Notes under the pieces: model-generated
The model's database searches: none
What the model saw: the letters and a program-made list of their open reading frames with translations, nothing else
Told to the model about the DNA's origin: nothing
Assembly: GCF_003574965.1 (NCBI RefSeq)
Contig: NZ_CP032317.1
Span: 2,604,001 to 2,668,000, forward strand
Direction of reading: 5' to 3'
Length of the DNA stretch: 64,000 nt
Source: Hymenobacter oligotrophus
GTDB taxonomy: Bacteria > Bacteroidota > Bacteroidia > Cytophagales > Hymenobacteraceae
Program-made: the position numbers and the translations under genes
Part shown: piece by piece, positions 7,684-17,135 of the stretch
How positions within the stretch are numbered: position 1 is the first letter of the stretch
Layout: every line of letters begins with the position of its first letter

Positions 7684-10600
7684 ATGGCAACTCTTCCAAC
7701 CGCCGACTTTGCGCTGCTGTTCAATGCGTTGCCAGCACCCTATTGGGCCATTTGCCCCGCTTCGGGCCGCATTATAGCGGCAAACGAGGCCGCGGCCCAG
7801 TTACTTGGCCGCTCGCCCGAGCAACTGGCCGGCCAACCCGCAACCGAGGCTTTTGCCGCCCACGGCCTAGCACCCGATGCCTGGGTCCAAGCCCTGGCCG
7901 CGGCGCAACAAGCCCCGGCCGGCACGCGCCTTGCCCTAGGTGCGCTGCAACTTGCCCTTACGCCCGTAGCCGAGCCCGGCGGCCAACAACCGCGCTACCT
8001 GCTGTGCCGGGCCGAGGCTACCACTCCACCCCAGGCTACCGCCCCAACCGCCCCGCTGCACTTGCGCCTGCAGCGCTTGCTGCGGCAGTTCGATCAGCTG
8101 CCCATGCACTTGGTGGTGCTGCGCGGCCCCGATCACGTAATCGACTATTTATCGGCGCAGGCACGCCCGTTTATTGCTGATAATTCGCTGGGCAAGCCGG
8201 CCCGCGACTCGCACCCCAGCCCAGGCCCGGCCATGCTGGCTTTGTTTGACGAGGTGTACCGCACAGGCGAGCTGCAACGCGTCGATAACGTGCCCGTTGC
8301 GCCGCTCAACGGCGGAGCCGGCGCGCGCTACATCAACATATCCTTGCACCCGCTCCACGATTCGCACGGGCGCATTGAGGGCGTACTGATGGCGGGCCTC
8401 GACGTAACGGAGCAGTTGCGCACCCAGCAGGCTGCGGCCTCTGCCTCGGCCGAAACCCGCCGCCAGCAAGAGGAATTTCGGTTTCTGGCGGAGTTTATTC
8501 CGCAGCTGGTGTGGGCCACCGATGCTGCCGGCCAGCAGCAGTACGCCAACGGCCGCTGGCACCGCTACACCGGCCAGGCCCCAGCCGAAGCCGCGCCGCG
8601 CTCCTGGACAGCCTTTTTGCACCCCACCGAAGCCGCCGCGGCCGAGCAACACTGGCAGGACTCGCTGCGCAGCGGCATGCCCTACAAAGCCGAGTGCCGC
8701 ATCGGCAACCCCGAGGGCCACTACCGCTGGTACTTAGTGCAGGCATTGCCCCTGCGCGACGGCAACGGCAGCATTACCAGGTGGTTTGGCACCTGCACCG
8801 ACATCGACGACGCCAAGCGCGTACAGCAACGCATGCTGGAGAAAGACCGGCAGCTGCAGCAAATCCTAGGTCAGGTGCCAGCCTACGTGGCCAGCCTGCT
8901 GGGGCCGCAACACATTTGCGCGTTTGCCACGCCCAACTTTGCCGAGCTGCTGGGTGGGCGCCTGCGCGTAGGAAAGCCGGTGGGCAGCAGCGTGCCCGAG
9001 CTGCTGGAGCAAGGCCTGGTGCCCATGCTCAACGAGGTGTTTGCCTCCGGCACCACCATCCGGCAGCACAACTACCCGCTTACGCTGCCCCAGCAGCCCG
9101 CCCCGCGCTACTTCGATTTCACGCTGCAGGCCTTGCTCGACGAGCAGGGCCGCACCCAGGGCGTGCTGCTTTTCGCCATCGAGGTTACGGAGCGCGTACG
9201 CACGCAGCAGCGCAGCGAGCAGCTGGCCGCCGAGGTAAGCCGCCGCGATGAGCAGATCCGGACCATGACGGAGGCCCTGCCGCTGATCAGCTACATTCAG
9301 CAAGCCGATGGGCACCCGGCCTACATCAGCCCGCAGTGGTACGCCTACACGGGCTGCAATCCCAACGATGCGGCCGCTGCTTGGCCGCAGTACCTGCACC
9401 CAGCCGAGCGCCTTGCTTGCATGGCCAGCTTCGAGCGGGCGCGCCGCCAACAAACCCCCTGGACGGGTAAGTTGCGCCTGCGCCGCCACGACGGCCAGTA
9501 CCGCTGGCACCTAGGGCGCACGCTGCCCATGCACGACGAGCAGGGACGCGTAACGCAGTGGTACGGCTCCGTAATTGATGTGCACGAGCAACTGGAGTTG
9601 CAGGAGCGCCTGGCCCGCTCCGAGGAGCGTTTTCGTTTCCTCACGCACAGCATTCCGCAAATCATCTGGACGGCCAACGCCCAGGGCCACCTGGATTACC
9701 TGAGCCCGCAGTGGTTCCGCCTTACGGGCCAAGACCCGCTCGACCCTACCCTGCTTGGCCCCGATAAAGGCTGGGCACAGGCCGTACACCCCGACGACCT
9801 AGGACCGGTGCAGCAACGCCTGGCCCAAGCCCTGGCCGACCGCCTGCCTTACGCCCTGGAAATACGCCTGCGCCGCCGCGACGGCCAGTACCGTTGGCAC
9901 CTGGCGCGGGGCATCCCCGAAATAGATTCGCGCGGCGCGGTGCTGCGCCTCTACGGCTCCTCCACCGACATTCACGAGCAGTACGAGCTGCACGAAGAGC
10001 TGCGCGCCTCCGAGGCGAAGTTTCGCTTTCTGGCCGATAGTATTCCGCAGCTGGTTTGGACGCTGGAGCCCGACGGCAGCGTTGATTTCCTGAACGAGGG
10101 CTGGCTGGAGTACACGGGCATGGGCGTGACCGAAGTGCGCAACGACGGCTGGGCTGGCCTGGTGCCCCCAACCGAGCGCGACAAAGCCATGGGCGTGCTC
10201 AACGAAAACATTCGGCTGGGGCGCTACCACCAGCAGGAAAACCGCCTGCGCCGCCACGCCGACGGCCAGTACCGCTGGTTTTTGCACCGCGCCCGCCCCA
10301 TGCGCGATGCCGAGGGCCGCATCCTGAAGTGGTTTGGCACCAGCACCGACATCGACGATTACAAGCGGTTTCAGCAAGAGCTGGAGGAGCGCAACGCCGA
10401 TCTGATGCGCATCAACCAGGACCTCGACAACTTCGTGTACACGGCCTCGCACGACCTCAAGCAGCCCATCGACAACATGGCGGGCATTTTTGCCGAGCTC
10501 ACGCGCATGGCCCGCTACGACGACCCCGATGCCCCCGGCCTGGCCGCCATGTTTGAGCACTCGCTGGAGCAGATTTACGACACCATCAACGACCTGAGCG

Positions 10601-11109
10601 AGCTGGTACAGGTGCAGAAGCTAAGCCAGCAGGTGCCGGCCGAGCGCGTAAACCTGGAGCTGCTAACGCAGGAAGTACTGCAGAGCATTCGGGAGCAGGT
10701 GCGCAGCACGGGCGCCGTCGTCGAAACCGATTTTTCGGCGCTGCCGGTGGTGTTGTTTGTGCGCCCCAACCTGCAAAGCGTATTGTACAACCTCATCAGC
10801 AACGCCGTTAAGTACGCCTCGCCCGAGCGCGCCCCGCGCATTCGGGTGTACTCGGCCCTGGAAAACGAGCAGGCCGTGCTGGTGGTGCAAGACAACGGCT
10901 TGGGCATTGATTTGGAACGCTACGGGGCCGAGCTGTTTCAGATGTTCCGGCGTTTTCACGACCACGTGGAGGGCTCGGGCATGGGCCTGTACTTGGTGCA
11001 GCGCATTGTACAGATGCACGGCGGCCGCCTGGAGGTGCAAAGCCAGGTGGGCCAGGGCACCACTTTCTGCATTCGGCTGCCGCAGCGGTTGGCGGGTGCG
11101 GCAACCTAG
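7684..11109 (+). CDS. Multi-PAS sensor histidine kinase
   Basis: This 1141-residue soluble kinase has about seven PAS-type modules, starting near residues 8, 127, 264, 390, 520, 650 and 780. At least four share the template FRFL..SIPQ(L/I)(V/I)W...YTG and end in G(S/T)xxDI(D/H). A HisKA domain follows with phospho-acceptor His923 in YTASHDLKQP. The HATPase domain has its N-box at NLISNAVKY (Asn1040), DNGLGI and GSGMGLYLV. No membrane segment or HAMP domain is visible, so it probably senses an internal signal. No response regulator is adjacent; an orphan CheY-like protein lies far away at 42.6 kb. The repeated PAS modules look like recent internal duplications. Confidence 0.95.
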   Translation: MATLPTADFALLFNALPAPYWAICPASGRIIAANEAAAQLLGRSPEQLAGQPATEAFAAHGLAPDAWVQALAAAQQAPAGTRLALGALQLALTPVAEPGGQQPRYLLCRAEATTPPQATAPTAPLHLRLQRLLRQFDQLPMHLVVLRGPDHVIDYLSAQARPFIADNSLGKPARDSHPSPGPAMLALFDEVYRTGELQRVDNVPVAPLNGGAGARYINISLHPLHDSHGRIEGVLMAGLDVTEQLRTQQAAASASAETRRQQEEFRFLAEFIPQLVWATDAAGQQQYANGRWHRYTGQAPAEAAPRSWTAFLHPTEAAAAEQHWQDSLRSGMPYKAECRIGNPEGHYRWYLVQALPLRDGNGSITRWFGTCTDIDDAKRVQQRMLEKDRQLQQILGQVPAYVASLLGPQHICAFATPNFAELLGGRLRVGKPVGSSVPELLEQGLVPMLNEVFASGTTIRQHNYPLTLPQQPAPRYFDFTLQALLDEQGRTQGVLLFAIEVTERVRTQQRSEQLAAEVSRRDEQIRTMTEALPLISYIQQADGHPAYISPQWYAYTGCNPNDAAAAWPQYLHPAERLACMASFERARRQQTPWTGKLRLRRHDGQYRWHLGRTLPMHDEQGRVTQWYGSVIDVHEQLELQERLARSEERFRFLTHSIPQIIWTANAQGHLDYLSPQWFRLTGQDPLDPTLLGPDKGWAQAVHPDDLGPVQQRLAQALADRLPYALEIRLRRRDGQYRWHLARGIPEIDSRGAVLRLYGSSTDIHEQYELHEELRASEAKFRFLADSIPQLVWTLEPDGSVDFLNEGWLEYTGMGVTEVRNDGWAGLVPPTERDKAMGVLNENIRLGRYHQQENRLRRHADGQYRWFLHRARPMRDAEGRILKWFGTSTDIDDYKRFQQELEERNADLMRINQDLDNFVYTASHDLKQPIDNMAGIFAELTRMARYDDPDAPGLAAMFEHSLEQIYDTINDLSELVQVQKLSQQVPAERVNLELLTQEVLQSIREQVRSTGAVVETDFSALPVVLFVRPNLQSVLYNLISNAVKYASPERAPRIRVYSALENEQAVLVVQDNGLGIDLERYGAELFQMFRRFHDHVEGSGMGLYLVQRIVQMHGGRLEVQSQVGQGTTFCIRLPQRLAGAAT

Positions 11110-11153
11110 GCGCGCCGGCCGTACTTTGCGGGCTCGAAACGTATTCAGCTGCC

Positions 11154-12311
11154 ATGCCCGCCCCCACGCTTTCCTCCAAACTGCCCGACGTAGGCACCAG
11201 TATTTTCGCCGTGATGACGCAGCTGGCTGCGGAGCACGGCGCCATCAACCTGGCCCAAGGTTTCCCCGATTTCAACCCGCCCGCCGCGCTTACCGAGGCC
11301 CTGCAGCGCCATACCCTAGGTGCCCAGCACCAGTACGCGCCCATGCCCGGCCTGCCCCGCCTGCGCGAGCTGATTGCCGCCAAAACCGCTGTCGTGTACG
11401 GCGTACCTGCTCCCGACCCCGCAACCGACGTAACTGTAACCACCGGCGCTACCGAGGCCCTGTACGCCGTGCTGGCCGCCGTGGTGCAGCCCGGCGACGA
11501 GGTGGTGGTGCTGGAGCCGGCCTACGACCTCTACGGCCCAGCCATTCGGCTGCAGGGCGGCACGCCCGTGTACGTACCGCTTACGCTGCCCGATTTTCGG
11601 CCCGATTGGGACCGGATCAAAGCCGCCATTACGCCCAGCACGCGCCTCGTGATGGTGAACACGCCGCACAACCCCACCGGGGCGGTTTTCAGCCACGCCG
11701 ATTGGCAGCAGCTGGCCGAAATTCTGGCGCCCACGCAGGCGTTTTTGCTGAGCGACGAGGTGTACGAGCACATGGTGTTCGACGAGCGGCCGCACCGCTC
11801 GGCGCTGCAATACCCCGAGTTGCGCGAGCGGGCTTTCGTGCTGTCGTCGTTTGGCAAAACCTACCACGCCACCGGCTGGAAGGTGGGGTACTGCGTGGCC
11901 CCGCCGGCCCTGAGCGCCGAGGTGCGCCGCGTGCACCAGTTTGTTACGTTCAGCGTGAGCACGCTTTCGCAGCTGGCCATTGCCGATGTGCTGGGCGACG
12001 AGGCCTCGTACGACTACCTGCCCGCGTTTATGCAGCAAAAACGCGACTTGTTTGGCGAGCTGATGCGCGAGACGCGCTTTGAGCTGCTGCCCTCCGAGGG
12101 CTCGTACTTTCAGCTGGCCCGTTACCACCGCATTGCCCCCACCGAGGACGACGTAAAGTTTGCGCGCCGCCTTACCACCGAGGCCGGCGTAGCCGTGGTG
12201 CCCGTATCGGCCTTTTACCACAACCAAACCGACCACGGCCTCGTGCGCTTTTGCTTCGCGAAGCAAGACAGCACCCTGCGCGCCGCCGCCGAGCGCCTGC
12301 GCCAGTTGTAG
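11154..12311 (+). CDS. Class I/II PLP aminotransferase, YbdL/glutamine-transaminase type
   Basis: The 385 residues are collinear with fold-type I aminotransferases. The PLP lysine is Lys235 in SSFGKTYHATGWKVG, with the NPTG motif in VNTPHNPTGAVF and the usual Asp/Tyr pair in LSDEVYEHMVF. The N-terminal INLAQGFPDFNPP and the tetramer-type QYAPMPG region are characteristic of the methionine aminotransferase/kynurenine aminotransferase group (E. coli YbdL). The next gene downstream encodes an omega-amidase-like nitrilase. Together they suggest the glutamine transaminase-omega-amidase route, in which the 2-oxo acid of methionine is re-aminated from glutamine and the resulting 2-oxoglutaramate is hydrolysed. 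Substrate choice is inferred from this pairing. A TACTTTG box at 11122-11128 is a possible -7 element. Confidence 0.9.
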   Translation: MPAPTLSSKLPDVGTSIFAVMTQLAAEHGAINLAQGFPDFNPPAALTEALQRHTLGAQHQYAPMPGLPRLRELIAAKTAVVYGVPAPDPATDVTVTTGATEALYAVLAAVVQPGDEVVVLEPAYDLYGPAIRLQGGTPVYVPLTLPDFRPDWDRIKAAITPSTRLVMVNTPHNPTGAVFSHADWQQLAEILAPTQAFLLSDEVYEHMVFDERPHRSALQYPELRERAFVLSSFGKTYHATGWKVGYCVAPPALSAEVRRVHQFVTFSVSTLSQLAIADVLGDEASYDYLPAFMQQKRDLFGELMRETRFELLPSEGSYFQLARYHRIAPTEDDVKFARRLTTEAGVAVVPVSAFYHNQTDHGLVRFCFAKQDSTLRAAAERLRQL

Positions 12312-12332
12312 CACACGCGCTAATGTCCGCCC

Positions 12333-12382
12333 ACCGGCCGCGCCACACTGCTTGCACTGTGGCGCGGCCGGTTTGCTTTTTT
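12333..12382 (+). terminator. Intrinsic terminator after the aminotransferase gene
   Basis: A 15-bp stem (ACCGGCCGCGCCACA at 12333-12347 with 12358-12372) is followed by a T-rich tract including TTTTTT. It separates the aminotransferase from the nitrilase gene, so the latter may have its own promoter or depend on read-through. Confidence 0.85.
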
Positions 12383-12434
12383 CGTGGATGATTGCTTTGG
12401 CCCGAAATTGTGTTTGCGCCCAGTATTAGGTAAC

Positions 12435-13256
12435 ATGCCGGATATTCCGCTACGCTCTACCTCACCATCACCTGTGCCCGACCTAACCGTTTCATTTGTT
12501 CAGGCTTCGCTGCAATGGCACAAGCCCGAAGACAACCGCGCCGAGCTGGCCTCGCACATCGACGCCATTTCTATTGCCACCGACTTACTGGTGCTGCCCG
12601 AAATGTTCACGACGGGCTTTAGCATGAACGCCGCCCAACTGGCCGAGCCGGTAGAGGGCCCCACCTTGGCCTGGATGCGCAACCTGGCCGCCTCGCGCGA
12701 TGCCGTGGTTACCGGCAGCGTAATTACCGAAGACGACGGCCGCTATTACAACCGCTTGCTGTGGGTGCGGCCCGATGGCACCTTCAGCCACTACAACAAG
12801 CGCCATTTGTTTCGGATGGCCGGCGAGCACGAGGTGTACACCCCGGGCCAGCACCGCTTGGTGGAGGAGTGGCGCGGCTGGCGCATTTGCCCCCTGATTT
12901 GCTACGACTTGCGCTTCCCGGTGTGGAGCCGCAACAACGCCACCGAACCCTACGACCTGCTGCTGTACATGGCCAACTGGCCCGCCGCCCGCCGCACCGC
13001 CTGGATTACCCTGCTGCGCGCCCGCGCCATGGAAAACCTGGCTTACACCATGGGCGTGAACTGCCTCGGAACCGACTTGCGTGGCCAAACCTACGAAGGC
13101 GACTCGGCCCTGCTCGACATGAAAGGCGAGTACCTGGTAGAAGTAGGCAACCAAGAAACCAGCATTACGCGCACCCTGCGCCGCGCCGACCTCGAGGCCT
13201 ACCGCATGCGCTTTCCGGCCCTGCTGGATGGCGACACCTATGAACTAGGAGCATAG
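12435..13256 (+). CDS. Omega-amidase-like nitrilase (YafV/Nit2 type)
   Basis: The carbon-nitrogen hydrolase fold is evident. The catalytic triad is Glu56 (VLPEMFTTGF), Lys122 (HYNKRHLF) and Cys156 (PLICYDLRFP). The Cys-Tyr-Asp-Leu-Arg sequence and the following WPAARRTAWITLLRARAMEN are typical of omega-amidases such as YafV and Nit2. These enzymes hydrolyse 2-oxoglutaramate or 2-oxosuccinamate to ammonia and the oxo acid. The preceding aminotransferase would produce that substrate, which supports the assignment. I used the ATG at 12435; an upstream ATG at 12384 would add 17 residues overlapping the terminator flank, and a start nearer DLTVSFVQ is also possible. Confidence 0.9.
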   Translation: MPDIPLRSTSPSPVPDLTVSFVQASLQWHKPEDNRAELASHIDAISIATDLLVLPEMFTTGFSMNAAQLAEPVEGPTLAWMRNLAASRDAVVTGSVITEDDGRYYNRLLWVRPDGTFSHYNKRHLFRMAGEHEVYTPGQHRLVEEWRGWRICPLICYDLRFPVWSRNNATEPYDLLLYMANWPAARRTAWITLLRARAMENLAYTMGVNCLGTDLRGQTYEGDSALLDMKGEYLVEVGNQETSITRTLRRADLEAYRMRFPALLDGDTYELGA

Positions 13257-13352
13257 CAGCACCGCGCCGTGCGCGGGTGCCCGCTGATCCTACATGGTTT
13301 TGGACCTAGGCGCCCAACCCTGCGGCTGGTTTGGCTCACGAGCTGCCAGCTG

Positions 13353-15623
13353 CTACTCAGCAACCGAAAACCGCTGTACCCCGCGGCGGCCTTCGGCATC
13401 GGTGACTTCGAGTAGGTACACCCCCGCCGCCAACGCCCGTACGCTGAGCTGATGCTTGCGTGCGGGCGTGCGGGCTTGCAGCACCAACCGCCCCCGCAAA
13501 TCGCGCACTAGCACGCTTGTGGGTGCGGCGGTTTCAACTACCACTTCGGTGGTGGCGGGGCTGGGGTATAGCTGCAGCTGCAGCACGGCGGCCTGGTTGC
13601 GGGTGCTGGTAACGCGGTTGCGCGTGCCGTAAAGCAACAAACCGCCCGTTTCGAGGCCCACTACAATTTCGGGCGCGCCGTCGTTGCCAAGGTCGGCGGC
13701 TACCACGTGGTTGCGGGCGCGGTTGTTGGCGCCTAGGTGGGTTGTCTCGTACTGCCCGGTGCGGCTGTTGAGCACCAAATCGGTGCGCTCCACAAAGGTG
13801 CCGTTTTGGGCGCGGTAGTTGGCGTACATCCGCAGCACGCCGGTGTGGTCGATGGTAAGCAGGTCGGGGGTGCCGTCGCCGTCGGCATCGGTTACGGTGG
13901 GCGCTAGGGTAAACGGCCGCTCGCCGTTGGCCATTCTGATGCGGCCGAAATCATCGTTCAGCAAGCTAAAGCTCTCCTCGAAGGGCTGCGCGGGATTGCG
14001 GCGGTAGTACAGCAGCGAGCCAACGGTGTTGTTGGAGTTGGTACCGAGCAGCAAATCGAGGTTGCCGTCGCCGTCCACGTCGGTAAAGCAGGGCGTATCG
14101 CCAGCGGTGTTGCCTAGGTTGCGCAGGTAGGTAAGCTGCGCGGCATTGAAGGCGGCCGGCTGGTTAGCAGCGGCCGTGTTCAGGAAATAAAACACAAACG
14201 AGGCGCCCTGGTGGGTAGCGCCAAAGGCCAGGTCCACGGCTCCGTCGCGGTTGAGGTCGGTGAGGGTGGGGCGCAGGCCGCGGAAGTTGCGCGCCGACAG
14301 CCCTAGGTAGTCGGCGTTGGCGAGGCTGAACACCGGCCGGCTGCGCGTACCCACGTTGCGGTAAAAGGCCATGGTGGCGCGGTAGTTCGTTTCGGTGAAC
14401 GGCGCGCCGTACTGCTCGCCGTGGTTGGCCACGAGCATATCTACCAGGCCATCGGCGTCGAGGTCGGCAAACGCGGCGGCAGCGCCCTCGCTCACGTCAA
14501 GCATTTCGTCGGTCAGGAAACCCGCCGGGCGGCGCACGTAATTGGGTGCAGCGGCCGTGCCCGTATTCTCGAACAGCAACACGTTGTTGCGCAGGCTTAC
14601 GCGGTCGGTGTTATCGAGCAAACCCGAGGCTACCACCAAATCGGGCTTGCCATCCTGCGTGGCATCGAGGCTGAAAGCCACCGGGTAGTTCACCAACGAA
14701 ACCGCACCTAGGCCGTTGGGCAACGTGGCCAGTTGGCTGCTGCTGTTGGTGGCGGCCAGCTGGGCGGTGCCGGTGTTGCGCAAGCCCACGAGCTCGGGGC
14801 ACCCATCACGGCCCAGAAGCAAATCTTGGTCGCCATCCTGGTCGAAATCCTGCAGCAACAAGCCAAAGCCGCCGGTGTGGTTGGTGCCGTTGGGCCGGCA
14901 GGCTACCCCGCCCGTGGCGTAGCCCGTGCAGGTGCTAAAGCACGACATGATGCCGCCCCAGTAGTCGCTTTCCTGCCGAAATTGCAAGCCACCGCAACTG
15001 CCGCTGGTGTTGCGGAAATACTGCAAGTAGCTGCCGCTGGCAAAGTCGAACGACAGGATATCGAGCCGCCCGTCGCCGTCCACGTCCTGTATGGCCGGAA
15101 TATCGTAGCCACCTAGGCGAATGTTGAAATTGCTTGGCCCCGAGCCCAGGCTGTAAGTTAGCTGGTTGCTGATGAGCTGAAACGCGGGCCGCCCGGCAGC
15201 ATCGGGCACGTTGCGAAACACCCGCACGTCGCCGCCCCCAATCTGCGTCCAGAGGTCGGGGCGGTTGTCGCAGTCGTAGTCGCGCAGCAAGGCCCAGTTC
15301 TGCAGGTCGCCGGGGAACAGGCTTTCGTACTCGGGGGCGTATTGCCAGCCGCGCCCGCCGCTGACGGTGGGCACGCTCAGGTAGGTTTGCACGCGGTTGG
15401 TCATCCGCTCGAACACAAACAAATCCTGCTGGCCGTCGGCGTTCAAATCGATGCTGGAGAACTGCGGACTATTCAGCCCGCCTGCCCAGGCCAGCGGCAG
15501 CTCGCCCGCGCCGTTGCTAATGCCCGCCGCTTGCGGCTGGTACTCGAGGCCAAACTGGGCGGTTTGGGCCAGGGCACCTAGGGGCAGCAGCAAGGCCAAT
15601 ACGGCAGGTAGCAATCGGGGCAT
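13353..15623 (-). CDS. Secreted FG-GAP/VCBS-repeat protein with T9SS sorting domain
   Basis: The start at 15623 opens a signal peptide (MPRLLPAVLALLLPLGALAQ). The body contains many FG-GAP/VCBS-like units with calcium-binding D-x-D-x-D-G loops (DLNADGQQDLF, DVDGDGRLDIL, DFDQDGDQDLL, DLDADGLVDML, DLNRDGAVDLA, DVDGDGNLDLL, DADGDGTPDLL), which usually build a beta-propeller. The last 75 residues (LQLYPSPATTEVVVE ... GVYLLEVTD) form a type A C-terminal sorting domain for the type IX secretion system. The product is therefore expected outside the cell or on its surface. Its ligand is unknown. It is convergent with the omega-amidase gene and divergent from murF. Confidence 0.9.
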   Translation of the reverse strand: MPRLLPAVLALLLPLGALAQTAQFGLEYQPQAAGISNGAGELPLAWAGGLNSPQFSSIDLNADGQQDLFVFERMTNRVQTYLSVPTVSGGRGWQYAPEYESLFPGDLQNWALLRDYDCDNRPDLWTQIGGGDVRVFRNVPDAAGRPAFQLISNQLTYSLGSGPSNFNIRLGGYDIPAIQDVDGDGRLDILSFDFASGSYLQYFRNTSGSCGGLQFRQESDYWGGIMSCFSTCTGYATGGVACRPNGTNHTGGFGLLLQDFDQDGDQDLLLGRDGCPELVGLRNTGTAQLAATNSSSQLATLPNGLGAVSLVNYPVAFSLDATQDGKPDLVVASGLLDNTDRVSLRNNVLLFENTGTAAAPNYVRRPAGFLTDEMLDVSEGAAAAFADLDADGLVDMLVANHGEQYGAPFTETNYRATMAFYRNVGTRSRPVFSLANADYLGLSARNFRGLRPTLTDLNRDGAVDLAFGATHQGASFVFYFLNTAAANQPAAFNAAQLTYLRNLGNTAGDTPCFTDVDGDGNLDLLLGTNSNNTVGSLLYYRRNPAQPFEESFSLLNDDFGRIRMANGERPFTLAPTVTDADGDGTPDLLTIDHTGVLRMYANYRAQNGTFVERTDLVLNSRTGQYETTHLGANNRARNHVVAADLGNDGAPEIVVGLETGGLLLYGTRNRVTSTRNQAAVLQLQLYPSPATTEVVVETAAPTSVLVRDLRGRLVLQARTPARKHQLSVRALAAGVYLLEVTDAEGRRGVQRFSVAE

Positions 15624-15729
15624 AACGGGCAGAAAAACAGAAGAACGACGACAAATGCAGAACGAGCACAAACAAATAACAAAATTTGCTGCCGGGGTTT
15701 CTCGCCCCTGCTACGTTTAATCCTGCCGT

Positions 15730-17037
15730 ATGCTGCTTTCCGACACCACCGCCGACCTTTACGCCCGCTTTCAGCAGTGCCGCGCCGTAAGCACCGACAC
15801 GCGCCAGCCGCAAGACGGCACCTTGTTTTTTGCCCTGAACGGCCCCTCTTTCCGGGGCGCGGCGTTTGCGCCGCAAGCCCTCGAAAAAGGCGCGTTATTT
15901 GCCGTGGTAGACGATGCCGAGCTGGCCGCCGCCAACCCCGAGCGGTACTTCTACGCCCCCGATACCCTGCTGGCGCTTCAGCAGTTGGCCTTGTTTCACC
16001 GCCGCCAGCTGGGCAGCATGCCCATCGTTGCCATTACCGGCTCGAACGGCAAAACCACCACCAAGGAGCTGCTGCACGCCGTGCTCAGCCGCCGCTTTCG
16101 AGTGCAGTACACCCGCGGCAACCTCAACAATCACATCGGCGTGCCGCTTACCTTGCTCACCATCAGTCCCGAAGCGCACGACATGGCCGTGGTGGAAATG
16201 GGCGCCAACCACCAAGGCGAAATCGACAGCTATTGCCAATATGCCGAGCCCACCCACGGCCTCATCACCAACATCGGCAAAGCCCACCTCGAAGGCTTTG
16301 GCGGGATTGAAGGCGTGGCCAAAGGCAAAAGCGAGCTGTTCCGCTACCTAGCGGCGCACTGCGGCACAGCTTTCGTGAACACCGCCGATGCCCGCCTGCC
16401 CGAGCTGAGCACGCCCGTAGCCCAACGCATTACTTATCCTAGCGCCGGCGACACGTACCCCGCCAAGCTGGTGGCCGCTGCCCCGCACGTAAGCCTGCGC
16501 TTGTTCGATGGCACTCCCATCGAGGCTGCTATCACCGGTGCTTACAACTTCGTAAACTTGGCCGCTGCCGCCGCCGTAGGAGCCCACTTCGGCGTACCTA
16601 CGGCCGATATTGCCGCGGCCCTGGCTAGTTACGACCCTACCAACAACCGCTCGCAGCTGGTGCGCACCGAGCGCAACCAGGTAATTCTGGATGCTTACAA
16701 CGCCAACCCCAGCAGCATGGCGGCGGCCATTCTCAGCCTGGCGGCCCGCCCGGGCGAGGCCAGCCAAAAAGTGGCTCTGCTGGGCGATATGTTCGAGCTA
16801 GGGGCCGAGAGCGAAGCCGAGCACAGCGCCCTAGGTGATTTGCTAGCCCAGCAGCAGTTTGGCACCGTGGTGTTGGTGGGCAAGGATATGCACCACGCCC
16901 TGCGCCCCGGCTTTCAGCACTTCGTCACCAAAGCCGAAGCCACCGACTGGCTGCGCCAACATCCACTCGCCGAGCGCCAAATTCTGGTAAAAGGCTCGCG
17001 CGGCATGGGCTTGGAAACCCTGATGGAGCTGCTGTAA
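15730..17037 (+). CDS. murF: UDP-N-acetylmuramoyl-tripeptide--D-alanyl-D-alanine ligase
   Basis: MurF joins D-Ala-D-Ala to the UDP-MurNAc tripeptide, the last cytoplasmic step of peptidoglycan precursor synthesis. The N-terminal uridine-binding domain includes STDTRQPQDGTLFFAL. The P-loop is AITGSNGKTTTKELL, followed by RGNLNNHIGVPLTLL and the conserved VVEMGANHQGEI. The C-terminal domain contains DAYNANPSSMAAAI, a signature of MurF, and LLGDMFELG. Length (435 residues) is normal. It is not in a dcw cluster here but stands alone, which is common in Bacteroidota. A TACGTTTA box just upstream is a possible -7 element, and a very strong terminator follows. Confidence 0.96.
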   Translation: MLLSDTTADLYARFQQCRAVSTDTRQPQDGTLFFALNGPSFRGAAFAPQALEKGALFAVVDDAELAAANPERYFYAPDTLLALQQLALFHRRQLGSMPIVAITGSNGKTTTKELLHAVLSRRFRVQYTRGNLNNHIGVPLTLLTISPEAHDMAVVEMGANHQGEIDSYCQYAEPTHGLITNIGKAHLEGFGGIEGVAKGKSELFRYLAAHCGTAFVNTADARLPELSTPVAQRITYPSAGDTYPAKLVAAAPHVSLRLFDGTPIEAAITGAYNFVNLAAAAAVGAHFGVPTADIAAALASYDPTNNRSQLVRTERNQVILDAYNANPSSMAAAILSLAARPGEASQKVALLGDMFELGAESEAEHSALGDLLAQQQFGTVVLVGKDMHHALRPGFQHFVTKAEATDWLRQHPLAERQILVKGSRGMGLETLMELL

Positions 17038-17045
17038 GGTTTACT

Positions 17046-17095
17046 CCCCAAACAAGAACGCCCGCACAAACTTGTGCGGGCGTTCTTGTTTGGGG
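17046..17095. terminator. Strong bidirectional terminator after murF
   Basis: A 24-bp perfect stem (CCCCAAACAAGAACGCCCGC and onward, 17046-17069 with 17072-17095) with a minimal loop lies between convergent murF and rfbC. A and T tracts inside the arms supply the U-tract in either direction. Confidence 0.85.
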
Positions 17096-17135
17096 CAGGC
17101 TGTGCTCAAAAACCTAGGGCAACGTTGGGAGTTGC